Source: Candidatus Woesearchaeota archaeon (GTDB lineage: Archaea > Nanobdellota > Nanobdellia > Woesearchaeales > UBA12501). From it: 64,000 bases of DNA. Shown piece after piece: positions 24,355 through 32,580 of the stretch; position 1 is the first letter of the stretch; each line of letters begins with the position of its first letter. The notes beneath the pieces are model-generated. The model saw nothing but the letters and a program-made list of their open reading frames with translations, did no database searches and was not told the DNA's origin. Position numbers and translations under genes: made by a program. The stretch is taken from contig JAUSFM010000015.1 in NCBI GenBank assembly GCA_030651375.1, positions 1 through 64,000 on the forward strand. The letters run 5' to 3'.

Positions 24355-25871
24355 AATTTAAGGATTTTTATTTTGCGCGTGCGCAAATCTGCGTAAAAAA
24401 CTCTGCCAGGGTCAGGAATATGGCCTACTTTTTCTTGATACGCGGTTTTGCCCTGCCAGCAGCTTGCGCAAATCAGCGTCACGTGCTTGTACTGCGCTGC
24501 GGTTGCCTTGTGCAGATGGCCAACGGTAAAAAAGTCAGGCACTTTCTCAATCACCATGGGATCGCACTGCGGATCAGGAATAGATTGAGTTGCATTATGG
24601 GTTGGCGCAAGGTGGCGGCGCTTGAGCAGCATGGTCATCACTAGATCAGCGCGGTCATAGCCGCCTGCTTCGCGAATCGCATTTGATTCAGCGATAAAAT
24701 AATCAAAACTGCAGCCGTGATACACGAGAATATCAAAGCCGGAAAAGGTATCTGACTCTTCAAGCCGAATGAAAGAGGGACTGCTAACCAGCGTCACATT
24801 CGGCAGGGTATAAAGTGTAGGAGCATATTCTTTACTCAGCACCGGCTGGGGTTCGGCAAGGCGCACTGCATCGTGGTTTCCCGGGCAGATAATGATGCGG
24901 AGATGAGGTGGGATTTTTTTAAGGTAGGTAGCAAGCTGCTCATATTGGGCATACACATCTCGAATGGCAAGATCCTCTTCTTGCCCAGGGTATACCCCAA
25001 CACCATCGACCACATCACCGAGCAGAAAAACATATTTGAGTTTTTTTACCATCTCATGCTGGTGCTCGTCACCCTCTTCCCCATTAAGCCAGCTAATGAA
25101 CCGGAGAAATGATTCTTCAAGAAATTGCTTGCTTCCAATGTGAAGGTCTGAGGTAAACACCGCGCCGCAATCATAGTCTAATTTTTTCAGCTCGCGATGG
25201 GGAATGTCAGGATAAATAATATTGTCTGCAAAAATAATTTTATTCCCAGTCTTGCCTGTAATCCCGATAACTTCATCAAGAAAAATTTCTTTCGCAACAC
25301 GAAAAAGATCGGGCCGGGTTTTGTTGAGAATTACTTTGATGATGCCGGTCGGGTCTTCAAGCTCAAGCATGATGTTTTTGTTTTTTGTCTCTGCCTTGCT
25401 CTTGACCATCCCGATAATGCTTGCCTTCTCTTTCTCATTTTTTGCCAGCACGCGGCTGATGGAAAGGCTGTCTTCAAGCTCTTTTCGTACCTGCAGAATT
25501 CCTCGCAGCGATTCGTAGCGCTTGGTGTAAAAGGAGACAAAATCTTCCACCGTGCGCTTTTTGGTTTCACCAGTATACGTGAAAATGATTTTGCATTGGG
25601 GTGCGCGGATCTGGTCTGCGTGCTGAAGCGGAGCATGCGGTGGCGACACTAACGACACTATCGGGTGATGATGCATTTGCACCACAGGAAGAGGAAGGTG
25701 GGGAGTGATGTACTCGAGAAACGATTCCCGCTCATGGTCATTTGAAAAAAGGCCGAGCAAATCTGCAGGGCAGGTTGATGCTGAACCCAAGGTTTGAATG
25801 AGGTCGGGAGCCACTAAAATTTTTTTGTTCAGTAGGTAGGTAACAATTTTTTTTGTGGTGCTGTTATCCAT
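24351..25871 (-). CDS. polB: DNA polymerase D small subunit DP1
   Basis: The 506-residue protein has an Mre11-like phosphodiesterase domain, giving PolD its 3'-5' proofreading activity: SDLHIGS, LGDVVDGVGV, CPGNHDAV, VYHGCS and VGHLHKA appear in order over the second half. An OB-fold (about 150-230, SIIGMVKSKAETKNKN, GIIKVILN) precedes it, and an N-terminal helical domain opens the protein. The frame is open 23 residues further up, but ATG 25869-25871 overlaps the cdc6 stop by eight bases (ATGGATAA), the natural coupled start. All visible metal ligands are kept. Confidence 0.93.
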   Translation of the reverse strand: MDNSTTKKIVTYLLNKKILVAPDLIQTLGSASTCPADLLGLFSNDHERESFLEYITPHLPLPVVQMHHHPIVSLVSPPHAPLQHADQIRAPQCKIIFTYTGETKKRTVEDFVSFYTKRYESLRGILQVRKELEDSLSISRVLAKNEKEKASIIGMVKSKAETKNKNIMLELEDPTGIIKVILNKTRPDLFRVAKEIFLDEVIGITGKTGNKIIFADNIIYPDIPHRELKKLDYDCGAVFTSDLHIGSKQFLEESFLRFISWLNGEEGDEHQHEMVKKLKYVFLLGDVVDGVGVYPGQEEDLAIRDVYAQYEQLATYLKKIPPHLRIIICPGNHDAVRLAEPQPVLSKEYAPTLYTLPNVTLVSSPSFIRLEESDTFSGFDILVYHGCSFDYFIAESNAIREAGGYDRADLVMTMLLKRRHLAPTHNATQSIPDPQCDPMVIEKVPDFFTVGHLHKATAAQYKHVTLICASCWQGKTAYQEKVGHIPDPGRVFYADLRTRKIKILKF

Positions 25872-27129
25872 GGGTACCACCGGTGATGCCGAGTTCTTTT
25901 TCCAGCACGTCAACAACTCGCTGCTGGAGATCAGGCGCAAGGGATGATAGAATTTCTTTTGTCCTCCCGTATCTTCCTTTGGATGTCACACGGGCGGTTA
26001 TGATGCCGAGCATATCAAGTTCGCCGACAATGTCGGAGAAGCGCCGCTGAGTGAGCGGGCGGAGCTTTGCTATGGCGCACAGTTTTTGGTAGAGCTGGTA
26101 TGCTTCACCAGTGAGCGCTGGTTGGCTGGTCTGCTTGAACAGTTTTAACAAAGCATAAAAAACGCACTGGAACTGGCGGGGGTGAGTGATGATGAGGTCC
26201 ATGACGCGCTCTTTTTCTATTTTTTCCTCAGCAGTATCGAGATGTTCCAAGGTGACGCATGGTGCATTGGTACGGTCGGCGATTTCTCCTGCCACTCGCA
26301 GCATTTCCAGCGCCATGCGTGCATCGCCATGCTCGCGGGCTGCGCGGGCTGCGCATTTTTCTATGACGCCTGCACTAATGGCGCCTGCGTTGAATGCGTC
26401 TGCTGCGCGCTCGCGGAGAATGTCTTGAATTTGCAGAGCGTTGTACGGTGGAAAGACGAGCTCTTCTTCAGAGAGCGATGATTTGACACGCGGATCAAGG
26501 GAGTCAACAAACATGAGGTCGTTGGAAATGCCGATGAGGGATAACTGCGCCTTTTTGAGCTCGGCATTAATTCTGGTGAAGTTGTATAAAATTTCATCAC
26601 CAACTTTTTTGACGAGTTGGTCGATTTCGTCGAGAATGATAAGTACAATTTGCTCTTTTTCATCAAGAACAGTGTAAAATGTTTTGTAGATTTCATCAGT
26701 TGGCAGGCCGGTAACAGGTATTTCTTTGCCGAATTCGCGCGCGAGCTGGGCAATAAGCCGGTATTCGGTGTCGGCAACACGCTTGAGCTTGCAGTTGAAG
26801 TAAAGTATAGTTATTGGAATGTTTTGCTGTTGGGCAACTTTTTTGAGGGATTGGGTGGTATGGAGAACAGTGAGTGTTTTACCAGTGCCTGTTTTACCAT
26901 AAATAAATAGGTTTGACGGCTTGTTCAGGCGAAGGGTTGGCGCGAGAATGTTTGCGACTTGTTTGATTTGGTCCTGCCGATGGGGAATGTTGTCAGGGGT
27001 GTGGTTGTATTGGAAGACTTTTTTGTTCTTAAAAATAGATGTTTTGCCCAGAAAAGAGGTAAAAAGACTATCAGTACATGGCTCTGTCGGTTCCTGTTCT
27101 TTGTCTATCACACCTACCACCCCAACCAC
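25864..27129 (-). CDS. orc1: Orc1/Cdc6 replication initiator
   Basis: The 421-residue AAA+ protein recognises origins and loads MCM. It has Walker A YGKTGTGKT near residue 77, Walker B LIILDEIDQL near 165, the initiator-specific region and a C-terminal winged helix (about 330-415, EAYQLYQKLCAIAKLRPLTQRRFSDIVGELDMLGII). The N-terminus TSFLGKTSIFKN is typical. Start GTG 27129 is one of several in-frame GTGs (27111 is another), so the first residues are uncertain. The upstream gap holds ORB-like sites, consistent with binding next to its own gene. It heads the PolD operon. Confidence 0.92.
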   Translation of the reverse strand: MVGVVGVIDKEQEPTEPCTDSLFTSFLGKTSIFKNKKVFQYNHTPDNIPHRQDQIKQVANILAPTLRLNKPSNLFIYGKTGTGKTLTVLHTTQSLKKVAQQQNIPITILYFNCKLKRVADTEYRLIAQLAREFGKEIPVTGLPTDEIYKTFYTVLDEKEQIVLIILDEIDQLVKKVGDEILYNFTRINAELKKAQLSLIGISNDLMFVDSLDPRVKSSLSEEELVFPPYNALQIQDILRERAADAFNAGAISAGVIEKCAARAAREHGDARMALEMLRVAGEIADRTNAPCVTLEHLDTAEEKIEKERVMDLIITHPRQFQCVFYALLKLFKQTSQPALTGEAYQLYQKLCAIAKLRPLTQRRFSDIVGELDMLGIITARVTSKGRYGRTKEILSSLAPDLQQRVVDVLEKELGITGGTHG

Positions 27130-27158
27130 CCTTACTTTTATTTCCCCCCATTCCCCTG

Positions 27159-27180
27159 ACCCCTTTGTTTCCTATGGAGA
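27159..27180 (-). other. origin recognition box (ORB)-like element 1
   Basis: On the minus strand it reads TCTCCATAGGAAAC followed by AAAGGGGT. This fits the archaeal ORB pattern of a TCCAnnnGAAAC core with a 3' G-string almost exactly. It sits about 30 bases upstream of the cdc6 start. Confidence 0.65.
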
Positions 27181-27630
27181 ATGAGATGGGGTGGTGGGGG
27201 AGTTTAAATGGTTTGTTGTTTGGTATTTAGCGGTGTTTGCTTGCTTGTTTGAAAACGGATTTAAGAAAAAATGGCGACTGTTGTTTTGTCTTCAAAGTGA
27301 TAGTAATTAGGTTTTATTTTTTTAAAGCTAGTTATTAAAAAAGTATGAAAATATTTAAAATAATAAAACCATATTAAAACATAATAAAAGTACTTTTAAG
27401 CTTATATATAATATTTCTATATAGTAATTATTTATATATATATTTATATCTATTTTATTCTTTATTTTTTTGTTTTCTTTTCATTTTCTTTTCCTTTTTT
27501 GTTCTTTTTTACTCTTTCTTTTTCTCCCATTTTTCATTTGTTTTCCACCTTCTTTTCCATTCCTTTTCTCTTTTCTTTGCTTTTGTTTCCCTTCCTTCCT
27601 CTCTTTCATACCTTTCCTTCCCTCTTCATA

Positions 27631-27652
27631 TTTCCATACGAAATCAAGGGGA
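27631..27652 (+). other. origin recognition box (ORB)-like element 2
   Basis: On the plus strand it reads TTTCCATACGAAATC followed by AAGGGGA: the same TTCCAnnnGAAAnnAAGGGG pattern as element 1, in inverted orientation about 450 bases away. A weaker minus-strand match (AAGGAAACAAACC) lies at about 27668-27685. Confidence 0.55.
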
Positions 27653-27801
27653 CACAGGGTCTTTAGTGGTGGTTTGTTTCCTTGTTGGGTACTAAAACAA
27701 ACAAAAACCATTATTTGTTATCACTCCACAATACTCAAAATGGAAAGGTTTATATATCTCCCCCCTTTTTCATACTTCACATTTAACCAACAAGTGATAC
27801 T

Positions 27802-28599
27802 ATGTTATTCCAAAAGCAATTTTTATCAAAACTGAAGGAATTCGGGCTGAACAGCTATGAGAGCAAGCTCTGGGCAGCCCTGTTAAGCCGTGGTGTTTCG
27901 ACTGCTGGTGAGCTTTCTGACATTGCCAACGTTCCAAGAAGCAGAAGTTATGATGTTCTTGAAAGCCTTGAAAAGAAGGGATTTATCATAATGAAGCTCG
28001 GCAAGCCCATTAAATATGTTGCCGTGTCGCCTGAAGAAGTTGTCGAGAGAGTCAAGAAACACGTCAAGGAAGACTCTGAAACACAGGTGCAGATGCTCGA
28101 CGAACTCAAAGGCTCAAAAACACTTGAAGAATTAAAAGTGCTCCACACTCAAGGTGTTGACCTTATCGAGCCGACCGACCTTTCCGGCTGCCTCAAGGGC
28201 CGCAACTCTTTTTACAACCATCTTGATATGATTATCAAAAATGCCAACGAGTCTGTTGTGCTCGCCACAACTTCTGAAGGGTTCCTACGCAAGGCAAAAG
28301 CGCTTGCTTCTTCGCTGCGCAAGGCAAAAGGCAAGGGCATCAAGATACGCATTCTTACTCCTGCAACCAATGAAGTGAAACAGGCAGCCAAAGACCTGAA
28401 ACAATATGCTGATATTCGATTTGTTCAATCATTAAATTCACGGTTCTGTGCTATCGACGGCAAACAAGCATGCTTTTCGTTACTTGCTGACAAAGAAGTG
28501 CACCCAACCTATGATTGTGCAGTGTGGATACATTCTGAAGTTCTTGCAACAACGCTTGAAAAATACTTCGAGCTTGAATGGAAGAACGCACAGGCGTAA
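27802..28599 (+). CDS. TrmB-family transcription regulator (paralogue A)
   Basis: The 265-residue protein has a TrmB-type winged helix (FGLNSYESKLWAALLSRGV, STAGELSDIANVPRSRSYDV, LESLEKKGF), a linker coiled coil, and a C-terminal effector domain with PLD-like strands (SVVLATTSEGFLRKA, GIKIRILTP, FCAIDGKQACF). A close paralogue lies at 35961-36764 on the other strand; the two share long identical stretches in the HTH. A TATA box TTTATATAT at 27748-27756 is about 50 bases before the ATG, so this transcript has a short leader. It is the first gene to the right of the putative origin; no regulated operon is obvious. Confidence 0.85.
   Translation: MLFQKQFLSKLKEFGLNSYESKLWAALLSRGVSTAGELSDIANVPRSRSYDVLESLEKKGFIIMKLGKPIKYVAVSPEEVVERVKKHVKEDSETQVQMLDELKGSKTLEELKVLHTQGVDLIEPTDLSGCLKGRNSFYNHLDMIIKNANESVVLATTSEGFLRKAKALASSLRKAKGKGIKIRILTPATNEVKQAAKDLKQYADIRFVQSLNSRFCAIDGKQACFSLLADKEVHPTYDCAVWIHSEVLATTLEKYFELEWKNAQA
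27889..27984 (+). repeat. inverted long repeat, copy 1 (in TrmB paralogue A)
   Basis: This 96-base segment encoding the DNA-recognition helices is roughly 90% identical, base for base, to the reverse complement of 36579-36674. The mismatches are almost all silent. This suggests a fairly recent duplication or gene conversion. Confidence 0.7.
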
Positions 28600-28685
28600 A
28601 ATCAAAACGACACATATTTTCTTGAAATAAACTCATAAACTTTTTATACTCCACTTCTCATAATACAGAAAAAGCAGGTGATTAT

Positions 28686-28901
28686 ATGGGACTAAGTCTT
28701 AGTGGAGTCATTCTCGCCATTATCCTCGGTACGCTCGCCGCGATTGTCTATAGTCTCCGCATTTTGGTTCTGCTCGAACGCAGAATTGCGCGCATTGACC
28801 TGACGCTCATGACCTTAAGCGACAAAATTTTCAAGGAAGAGGTCAAGATTGAGCGCGCCGAACGCAAGATCGAGCACTACATAAAAAATAAGAAGAGATA
28901 A
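28686..28901 (+). CDS. small membrane protein with charged helical tail
   Basis: The 71-residue protein has one membrane helix at about residues 5-28 (LSGVILAIILGTLAAIVYSL), then a highly charged amphipathic helix (EEVKIERAERKIEHYI) ending in KNKKR. The topology is probably N-out with a cytoplasmic tail, or a coiled-coil dimer. An AGGTGA ribosome-binding site lies before the ATG, and a TATA-like CTTTTTATACTCC about 45 bases upstream. The family is not recognised. A T-rich terminator (about 28904-28925) follows. Confidence 0.6.
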   Translation: MGLSLSGVILAIILGTLAAIVYSLRILVLLERRIARIDLTLMTLSDKIFKEEVKIERAERKIEHYIKNKKR

Positions 28902-29032
28902 ATTTGTCTTCTTTTTTGTTTTTTGATACTTAGTTAGTTCTATCTCTTTTTATCCATACTCAAAATTAAACTACTTTCGAGTACTGACATAACGAAAGGT
29001 TTATATAGTATTGATTATCTACTTTCAAGACT

Positions 29033-30262
29033 ATGAAGCTTCAATCCCTTATCCTTATTGTTCTGGCAGTGTTGTTCAGCCTGCCCGTAGCAGCCCTCGG
29101 CAACGACTTTCTTGTTCCCGCTGGCGCAGTCATTGACCTTCACCAATATGATGAGATATTCAATCCGTATGCAGAAGGAAACGTTCTTCCTCCATCTTCC
29201 TATTCCGACATTAATCCTAACCCACAACCACTCTTTATCCGCGACCTTGCTGTTGATATTTTCAGATTCGAAGCACCGGCAGGAACACACGTTGGAGACT
29301 ATGTCACCCTTATCGGCACCATCAAAAACAACGGTATGTTTTCTGTGCCGCTAAATTACGCTTTTTTCATGAACGGCCAAAATCTTGGGCCAGCAGTTCC
29401 TCGCGAGCTTAACCAATTCTGGGACGGCGTTGCAGACTTCATTCAACCCGGTGAAAGCAGAATGGTGGTCAAATCCGTTCAGCTTACTGCTGCAGGAGAA
29501 ATCTCATTGCAATTAAAGGCAGATCCATTCAACCTGATTCAAGAAAGCAGAGAAACAAACAACACGCGCAGCATCCGCATTGTGGTACAACCAGTTCCAC
29601 CTGCAGAAGTACCACCTGCTCCGGAAAATAATCCTCCTGCCGATAACCAAAACAATGTTTCTCCTCCTGCAAATAATCCTCCTATCAATAACCCTCCAGC
29701 TAACAATGCCCCACCCCAGGACAATAGTGTGACTCGCGCCGAGGCGCGGACAGCACTGCGCGACGCAGATGATCAGTGCACTGATGCGTCAACGTCTATT
29801 GACCATGCGCGCACCGCGTTGAGCAACAATGCACTGGTTAATTTCGACCGCAATGAAGTTAACCGGCAGGCCAGCACACTCACCGATGCCCGCAAGGCAC
29901 TGCGTGACGGCAACACCGCCTACGACCGCAGTGAGTATGTATCAGCAAACAATAAGGCAGACACGGCTCAAAAGAAATGCGATCGCATTGTGAGCAAACT
30001 GGCCTTTACTGATGTTAGTTCCGCGTCGCTGCCTTCAGCAACAAATTACAATTATGTTCCGCAACAGCGTGCAGCGGTTGGCCAGCCGACTGAACCAAGC
30101 GACGACGTTCAGCTCATCCGTTCACAGCAGAAAATAACAAAAGAAGAAGTTCCGGTCGAAGATACTACTGCAACACCTTGGCTCATTGCGAGCATTATTA
30201 TCGGCTCATTCTTGGTGCTGGGCGAATTATCTGCATTGGCTTATTTTGTGTTTAAGAAATAA
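29033..30262 (+). CDS. exported CARDB-domain protein with C-terminal membrane anchor
   Basis: The 409-residue surface protein starts with a signal peptide (LILIVLAVLFSLPVAALG, cleavage likely near residue 23). About 70-190 is a CARDB/COG1361-type adhesin domain (VTLIGTIKNNGMFSVP, ESRETNNTRSIRI). A Pro/Asn-rich linker (NNPPADNQNN, NNPPINNPPANNAPP) follows at about 200-230, then a helical charged domain, and a C-terminal membrane helix (WLIASIIIGSFLVLGEL) with a lysine stop. It resembles archaeal S-layer-associated or adhesion proteins. The promoter has TTTATATAG at about 29000-29008, and a direct repeat CTACTTTC occurs at 28971 and 29019. Confidence 0.7.
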   Translation: MKLQSLILIVLAVLFSLPVAALGNDFLVPAGAVIDLHQYDEIFNPYAEGNVLPPSSYSDINPNPQPLFIRDLAVDIFRFEAPAGTHVGDYVTLIGTIKNNGMFSVPLNYAFFMNGQNLGPAVPRELNQFWDGVADFIQPGESRMVVKSVQLTAAGEISLQLKADPFNLIQESRETNNTRSIRIVVQPVPPAEVPPAPENNPPADNQNNVSPPANNPPINNPPANNAPPQDNSVTRAEARTALRDADDQCTDASTSIDHARTALSNNALVNFDRNEVNRQASTLTDARKALRDGNTAYDRSEYVSANNKADTAQKKCDRIVSKLAFTDVSSASLPSATNYNYVPQQRAAVGQPTEPSDDVQLIRSQQKITKEEVPVEDTTATPWLIASIIIGSFLVLGELSALAYFVFKK

Positions 30263-30275
30263 TTCTCTTCACAAA

Positions 30276-30286
30276 CTTTTTATACG
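30276..30286 (+). promoter_or_regulatory. TATA box of the R15P isomerase/eIF2B family gene
   Basis: CTTTTTATACG is centred 26 bases before ATG 30307. Confidence 0.5.
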
Positions 30287-30306
30287 CTCTCTTCCTAAAC
30301 AGTTCT

Positions 30307-31185
30307 ATGCTTCACCGCTTTAAAAAAATTCTCACTGACATCAAATCTCTCAAGATTCAAGGCGCCACGAATGTCGCGAAAGCAGCAGTAGATGGTCTAT
30401 CCCTCGTTGCTGCAATGAGCACCGAGAAAAACCTCAAAAAAAATCTTGTCCAAGCAGCGCTTCTTCTCACAAAAACACGGCCCACCGAGCCGGCATTACG
30501 AAACATTCTCCGCTACCTTCTCACCCATACAAAAAATAAAAAAACATTCAGCCACGCACGGCAATGGGCACAGCGCTATTTTTCTTCAGCAGAACAGAAA
30601 ACCATTGCGCACGGCCTGAAAAAAATAAAAACAAGCGCAACCCTCTACACCCACTGCCATTCTTCAACCGTCACCCACCTTTTCATTGCAGCGCACAAGA
30701 AAGGAAAAAAAATTCGTGTATGCAACACTGAAACACGCCCTCTGCTCCAAGGAAGAAAAACAGCAGCAGAACTCACCCATTCCGGCATTCACGTTGACTA
30801 TTACGATGACGATGCCGTGAAAACAGCAATGCTCAAAAGCAGCGTCGCGTTTCTCGGTGCCGATGCAATCACGCCAACTGTTGTATACAACAAAGTTGGC
30901 TCATCGCTCGTGGGTGAATACGCCCATGCCCATCAGATTCCACTCTATATTTGCACATGCGCCTTAAAATTTGATCCAGCAATCATCCGTGGAAAAAAAG
31001 AAGTTGTTGAAGAACGCAATCCTGCCGAAGTGTGGGCGCGCGCGCCGCGCGGCGTTCACGTACACAACCCTGCGTTTGATGCGATTGACGGAAAGCACAT
31101 CGCCGGCATTATTTCAGAGCTCGGCATCCACCGCTTGCCGGTGTTCATAAAAAAAGTGAAGAAAGCATATCCTTGGCTCGTCTAA
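30307..31185 (+). CDS. ribose-1,5-bisphosphate isomerase / eIF2B alpha family protein
   Basis: The 292-residue protein belongs to the eIF2B/R15P-isomerase/MTNA superfamily. The helical N-terminus leads to a Rossmann-like C-domain with VCNTETRPLLQGRKTA, HVDYYDDDAV, VAFLGADAITP, VVYNKVGSSLVGEYAHAH, and NPAFDAIDGKHI. In DPANN and other archaea such genes often act in the AMP pathway that feeds form III RuBisCO, isomerising ribose-1,5-bisphosphate to ribulose-1,5-bisphosphate; others are called aIF2B subunits. The GADAI acid residue is present. No RuBisCO or AMP phosphorylase is in this window, so the role is not decided. Confidence 0.8.
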   Translation: MLHRFKKILTDIKSLKIQGATNVAKAAVDGLSLVAAMSTEKNLKKNLVQAALLLTKTRPTEPALRNILRYLLTHTKNKKTFSHARQWAQRYFSSAEQKTIAHGLKKIKTSATLYTHCHSSTVTHLFIAAHKKGKKIRVCNTETRPLLQGRKTAAELTHSGIHVDYYDDDAVKTAMLKSSVAFLGADAITPTVVYNKVGSSLVGEYAHAHQIPLYICTCALKFDPAIIRGKKEVVEERNPAEVWARAPRGVHVHNPAFDAIDGKHIAGIISELGIHRLPVFIKKVKKAYPWLV

Positions 31186-31188
31186 ATT

Positions 31189-31776
31189 TTAGCGCCGCTT
31201 TTTCTTGAGTTTCTTTTTTGGCGCACCAACGTCTCTTTTTTCCTTTTTTTCAGTTTTTGCCAGTGCTGGTTTCTTTTTTTCAATCTCACGGCGTAACAGC
31301 TCTATCTCCTGTTCTAATCCGCGTATTTTTTCTGCATTATCGACCTGTTCCATCAATCCACCGCATTCCGGGCATTTGTAATTAAAATCAACCGCGCGGT
31401 CAAAGGTGAGCCGCATGCACTTGCTGTGGCACATAAAGAAATGGCTGCTTTTCTCTTTCCGAGCCTGCTCAGTGAGCTTTTCGAACAGTTCACGCTTGAG
31501 GTGGCTCGTCAGGAACTTGATGCGACGGTTATTAAACGTCCAATAATAGATATACCATCCTTTTTGCTTGTCTTTCTTGCGGGTGAAAGAGACCAAGTTT
31601 GCGTGGTAGAGCCGATAGAGCTTGTTGCGCACTACGTTAATCTCTTCCTTGAGTTTGATAGCGAGGAGAAATTCAGACACATTGATTTTATTCCGTAACG
31701 CTCGGTACAAGGGTAGCGTTTCCTCTCCTGCAACCTTTCTAATGATATTTTCCACGAGCTGGTTTGATGGATTCAT
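31189..31776 (-). CDS. tfe: transcription factor E (TFE/TFIIE-alpha homologue)
   Basis: The 195-residue protein has an extended winged helix (about 5-95, VSEFLLAIKLKEEINVVRNKLYRL, KKDKQKGWYIYYWTFN), then a zinc ribbon with FMCHSKCMRLTF and YKCPECGGLM (about residues 115-143), and a coiled coil with a very basic tail (KKKLKKKRR). TFE helps open promoter DNA with RNA polymerase. The GGGAGGCAGC before ATG 31776 is a ribosome-binding site. The basic tail is longer than in many archaeal TFEs. Confidence 0.9.
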   Translation of the reverse strand: MNPSNQLVENIIRKVAGEETLPLYRALRNKINVSEFLLAIKLKEEINVVRNKLYRLYHANLVSFTRKKDKQKGWYIYYWTFNNRRIKFLTSHLKRELFEKLTEQARKEKSSHFFMCHSKCMRLTFDRAVDFNYKCPECGGLMEQVDNAEKIRGLEQEIELLRREIEKKKPALAKTEKKEKRDVGAPKKKLKKKRR

Positions 31777-31884
31777 GCTGCCTCCCTATTTATAAATGTA
31801 GGAAGGTTCTTTTATGGATTCCTCTGTTTTTAAACCTTTCGTCATTTTATTTATAAAGGGCTTTTTTATTGCATCTCATCAAAA

Positions 31885-31896
31885 GCTTTATAAAAG
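31885..31896 (+). promoter_or_regulatory. TATA box of the L34e-L14e operon
   Basis: GCTTTATAAAAG is centred 27 bases before ATG 31917, fixing the short L34e start. Confidence 0.55.
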
Positions 31897-31916
31897 GGCT
31901 CCTTTTCCGAAAGGAT

Positions 31917-32198
31917 ATGCCAGCAGGAAGCAGAAAATCACACACCTACCGCCGGGTTTTTCAGCGCGTGCCGAGCGGAGTATCGCGGCTCTTCTACAAA
32001 AAGCGCAAGCCCTCCAAAGCAGTGTGCGGTTCCTGTAAACTGGTGTTGCCAGGTGTTGCGTGCGCAACGCCGCGGAAGATGCAGAACATGTCAAAATCTT
32101 CCAAGCGTCCTGAACGGCCCTTTGGCGGTGTGCTCTGCACGCGCTGCATGCGCAGCGTGATGGTCGCAAAAGCGCGCAGTATGAAACTTACCGAGTGA
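31917..32198 (+). CDS. rpl34e: ribosomal protein L34e
   Basis: The 93-residue basic protein begins MPAGSRKSHTYRRVF and has the L34e zinc-ribbon cysteines CGSCK and CTRCM, with the conserved RPFGGVLC. It is a large-subunit ribosomal protein shared by archaea and eukaryotes. An upstream in-frame ATG (31869) would overlap the TATA box, so ATG 31917 is preferred. The L14e gene follows at once. Confidence 0.93.
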   Translation: MPAGSRKSHTYRRVFQRVPSGVSRLFYKKRKPSKAVCGSCKLVLPGVACATPRKMQNMSKSSKRPERPFGGVLCTRCMRSVMVAKARSMKLTE

Positions 32199-32203
32199 TA
32201 CTC

Positions 32204-32533
32204 ATGAGCAACGATGTATTTTCAGTGGGGCGCGTGTGCGTCAAGATTGCCGGCAGGGATGCCGGTGCAACATGTGTTGTGGTTGACTCGGTTGACAGTC
32301 ACACCGTGCTGGTTGATGGCCAGACGCGGCGCAGAAAATGCAACACAATTCACCTCGAGGCATTGCCTAACATTCTTCCTCTCAAAAAAGGTGCTTCTCA
32401 CACGGATGTTGAAAAAGAATTCAAGAAGCTGCATCTTCCCGTGCTGAACACCAAACCAAAGAAAGCGGTCGAGAAAAAAGAAACCGCGCGACACGCACGG
32501 GAAGACAAGAAATCAAAAGCGAAAACTGCGTAA
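32204..32533 (+). CDS. rpl14e: ribosomal protein L14e
   Basis: The 109-residue protein starts with the KOW/SH3-like domain of L14e: FSVGRVCVKIAGRDAGATCVVVD, then VLVDGQTRRRKCNTIHLEALP. A lysine/alanine-rich C-terminal tail of about 45 residues binds rRNA. ATG 32204 lies five bases after the L34e stop. Archaeal L14e is often next to L34e, as here. Confidence 0.92.
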   Translation: MSNDVFSVGRVCVKIAGRDAGATCVVVDSVDSHTVLVDGQTRRRKCNTIHLEALPNILPLKKGASHTDVEKEFKKLHLPVLNTKPKKAVEKKETARHAREDKKSKAKTA

Positions 32534-32537
32534 TTCT

Positions 32538-32580
32538 TAATTTTTTACCACTCTTTTTTTAAATTAATTTTTTATCTTTT
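32538..32580. terminator. T/A-rich region between convergent genes
   Basis: The run TTAATTTTTTACC, CTTTTTTTAAATTAATTTTTTATC follows the L14e stop and reaches the 3' end of the convergent pheT gene. It could terminate both directions. Confidence 0.45.

Larger units (their letters stand above)
27130..27801. other. candidate chromosomal replication origin (oriC), gene-free region
   Basis: No credible gene lies in this 670-base gap. From the left it holds an ORB-like site, a G-rich stretch, a very AT-rich block at about 27290-27450 (long runs of A/T such as TATATATTTATAT), then a pyrimidine tract of T and C with few purines (about 27450-27615), and a second ORB-like site in opposite orientation. 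Genes on both sides are transcribed outward, and the left one is orc1/cdc6. This matches archaeal origin architecture: ORBs flanking an unwinding element beside cdc6. An open frame across the pyrimidine tract (27470-27835) is a low-complexity artefact. Confidence 0.65.

Noticed and set aside
27470-27835. 121-residue open frame rich in Phe, Pro and Leu
   Set aside because: It is a direct reading of the T/C tract in the origin region, low in complexity, and runs into the start of the TrmB gene. It has no start signal and no domain.
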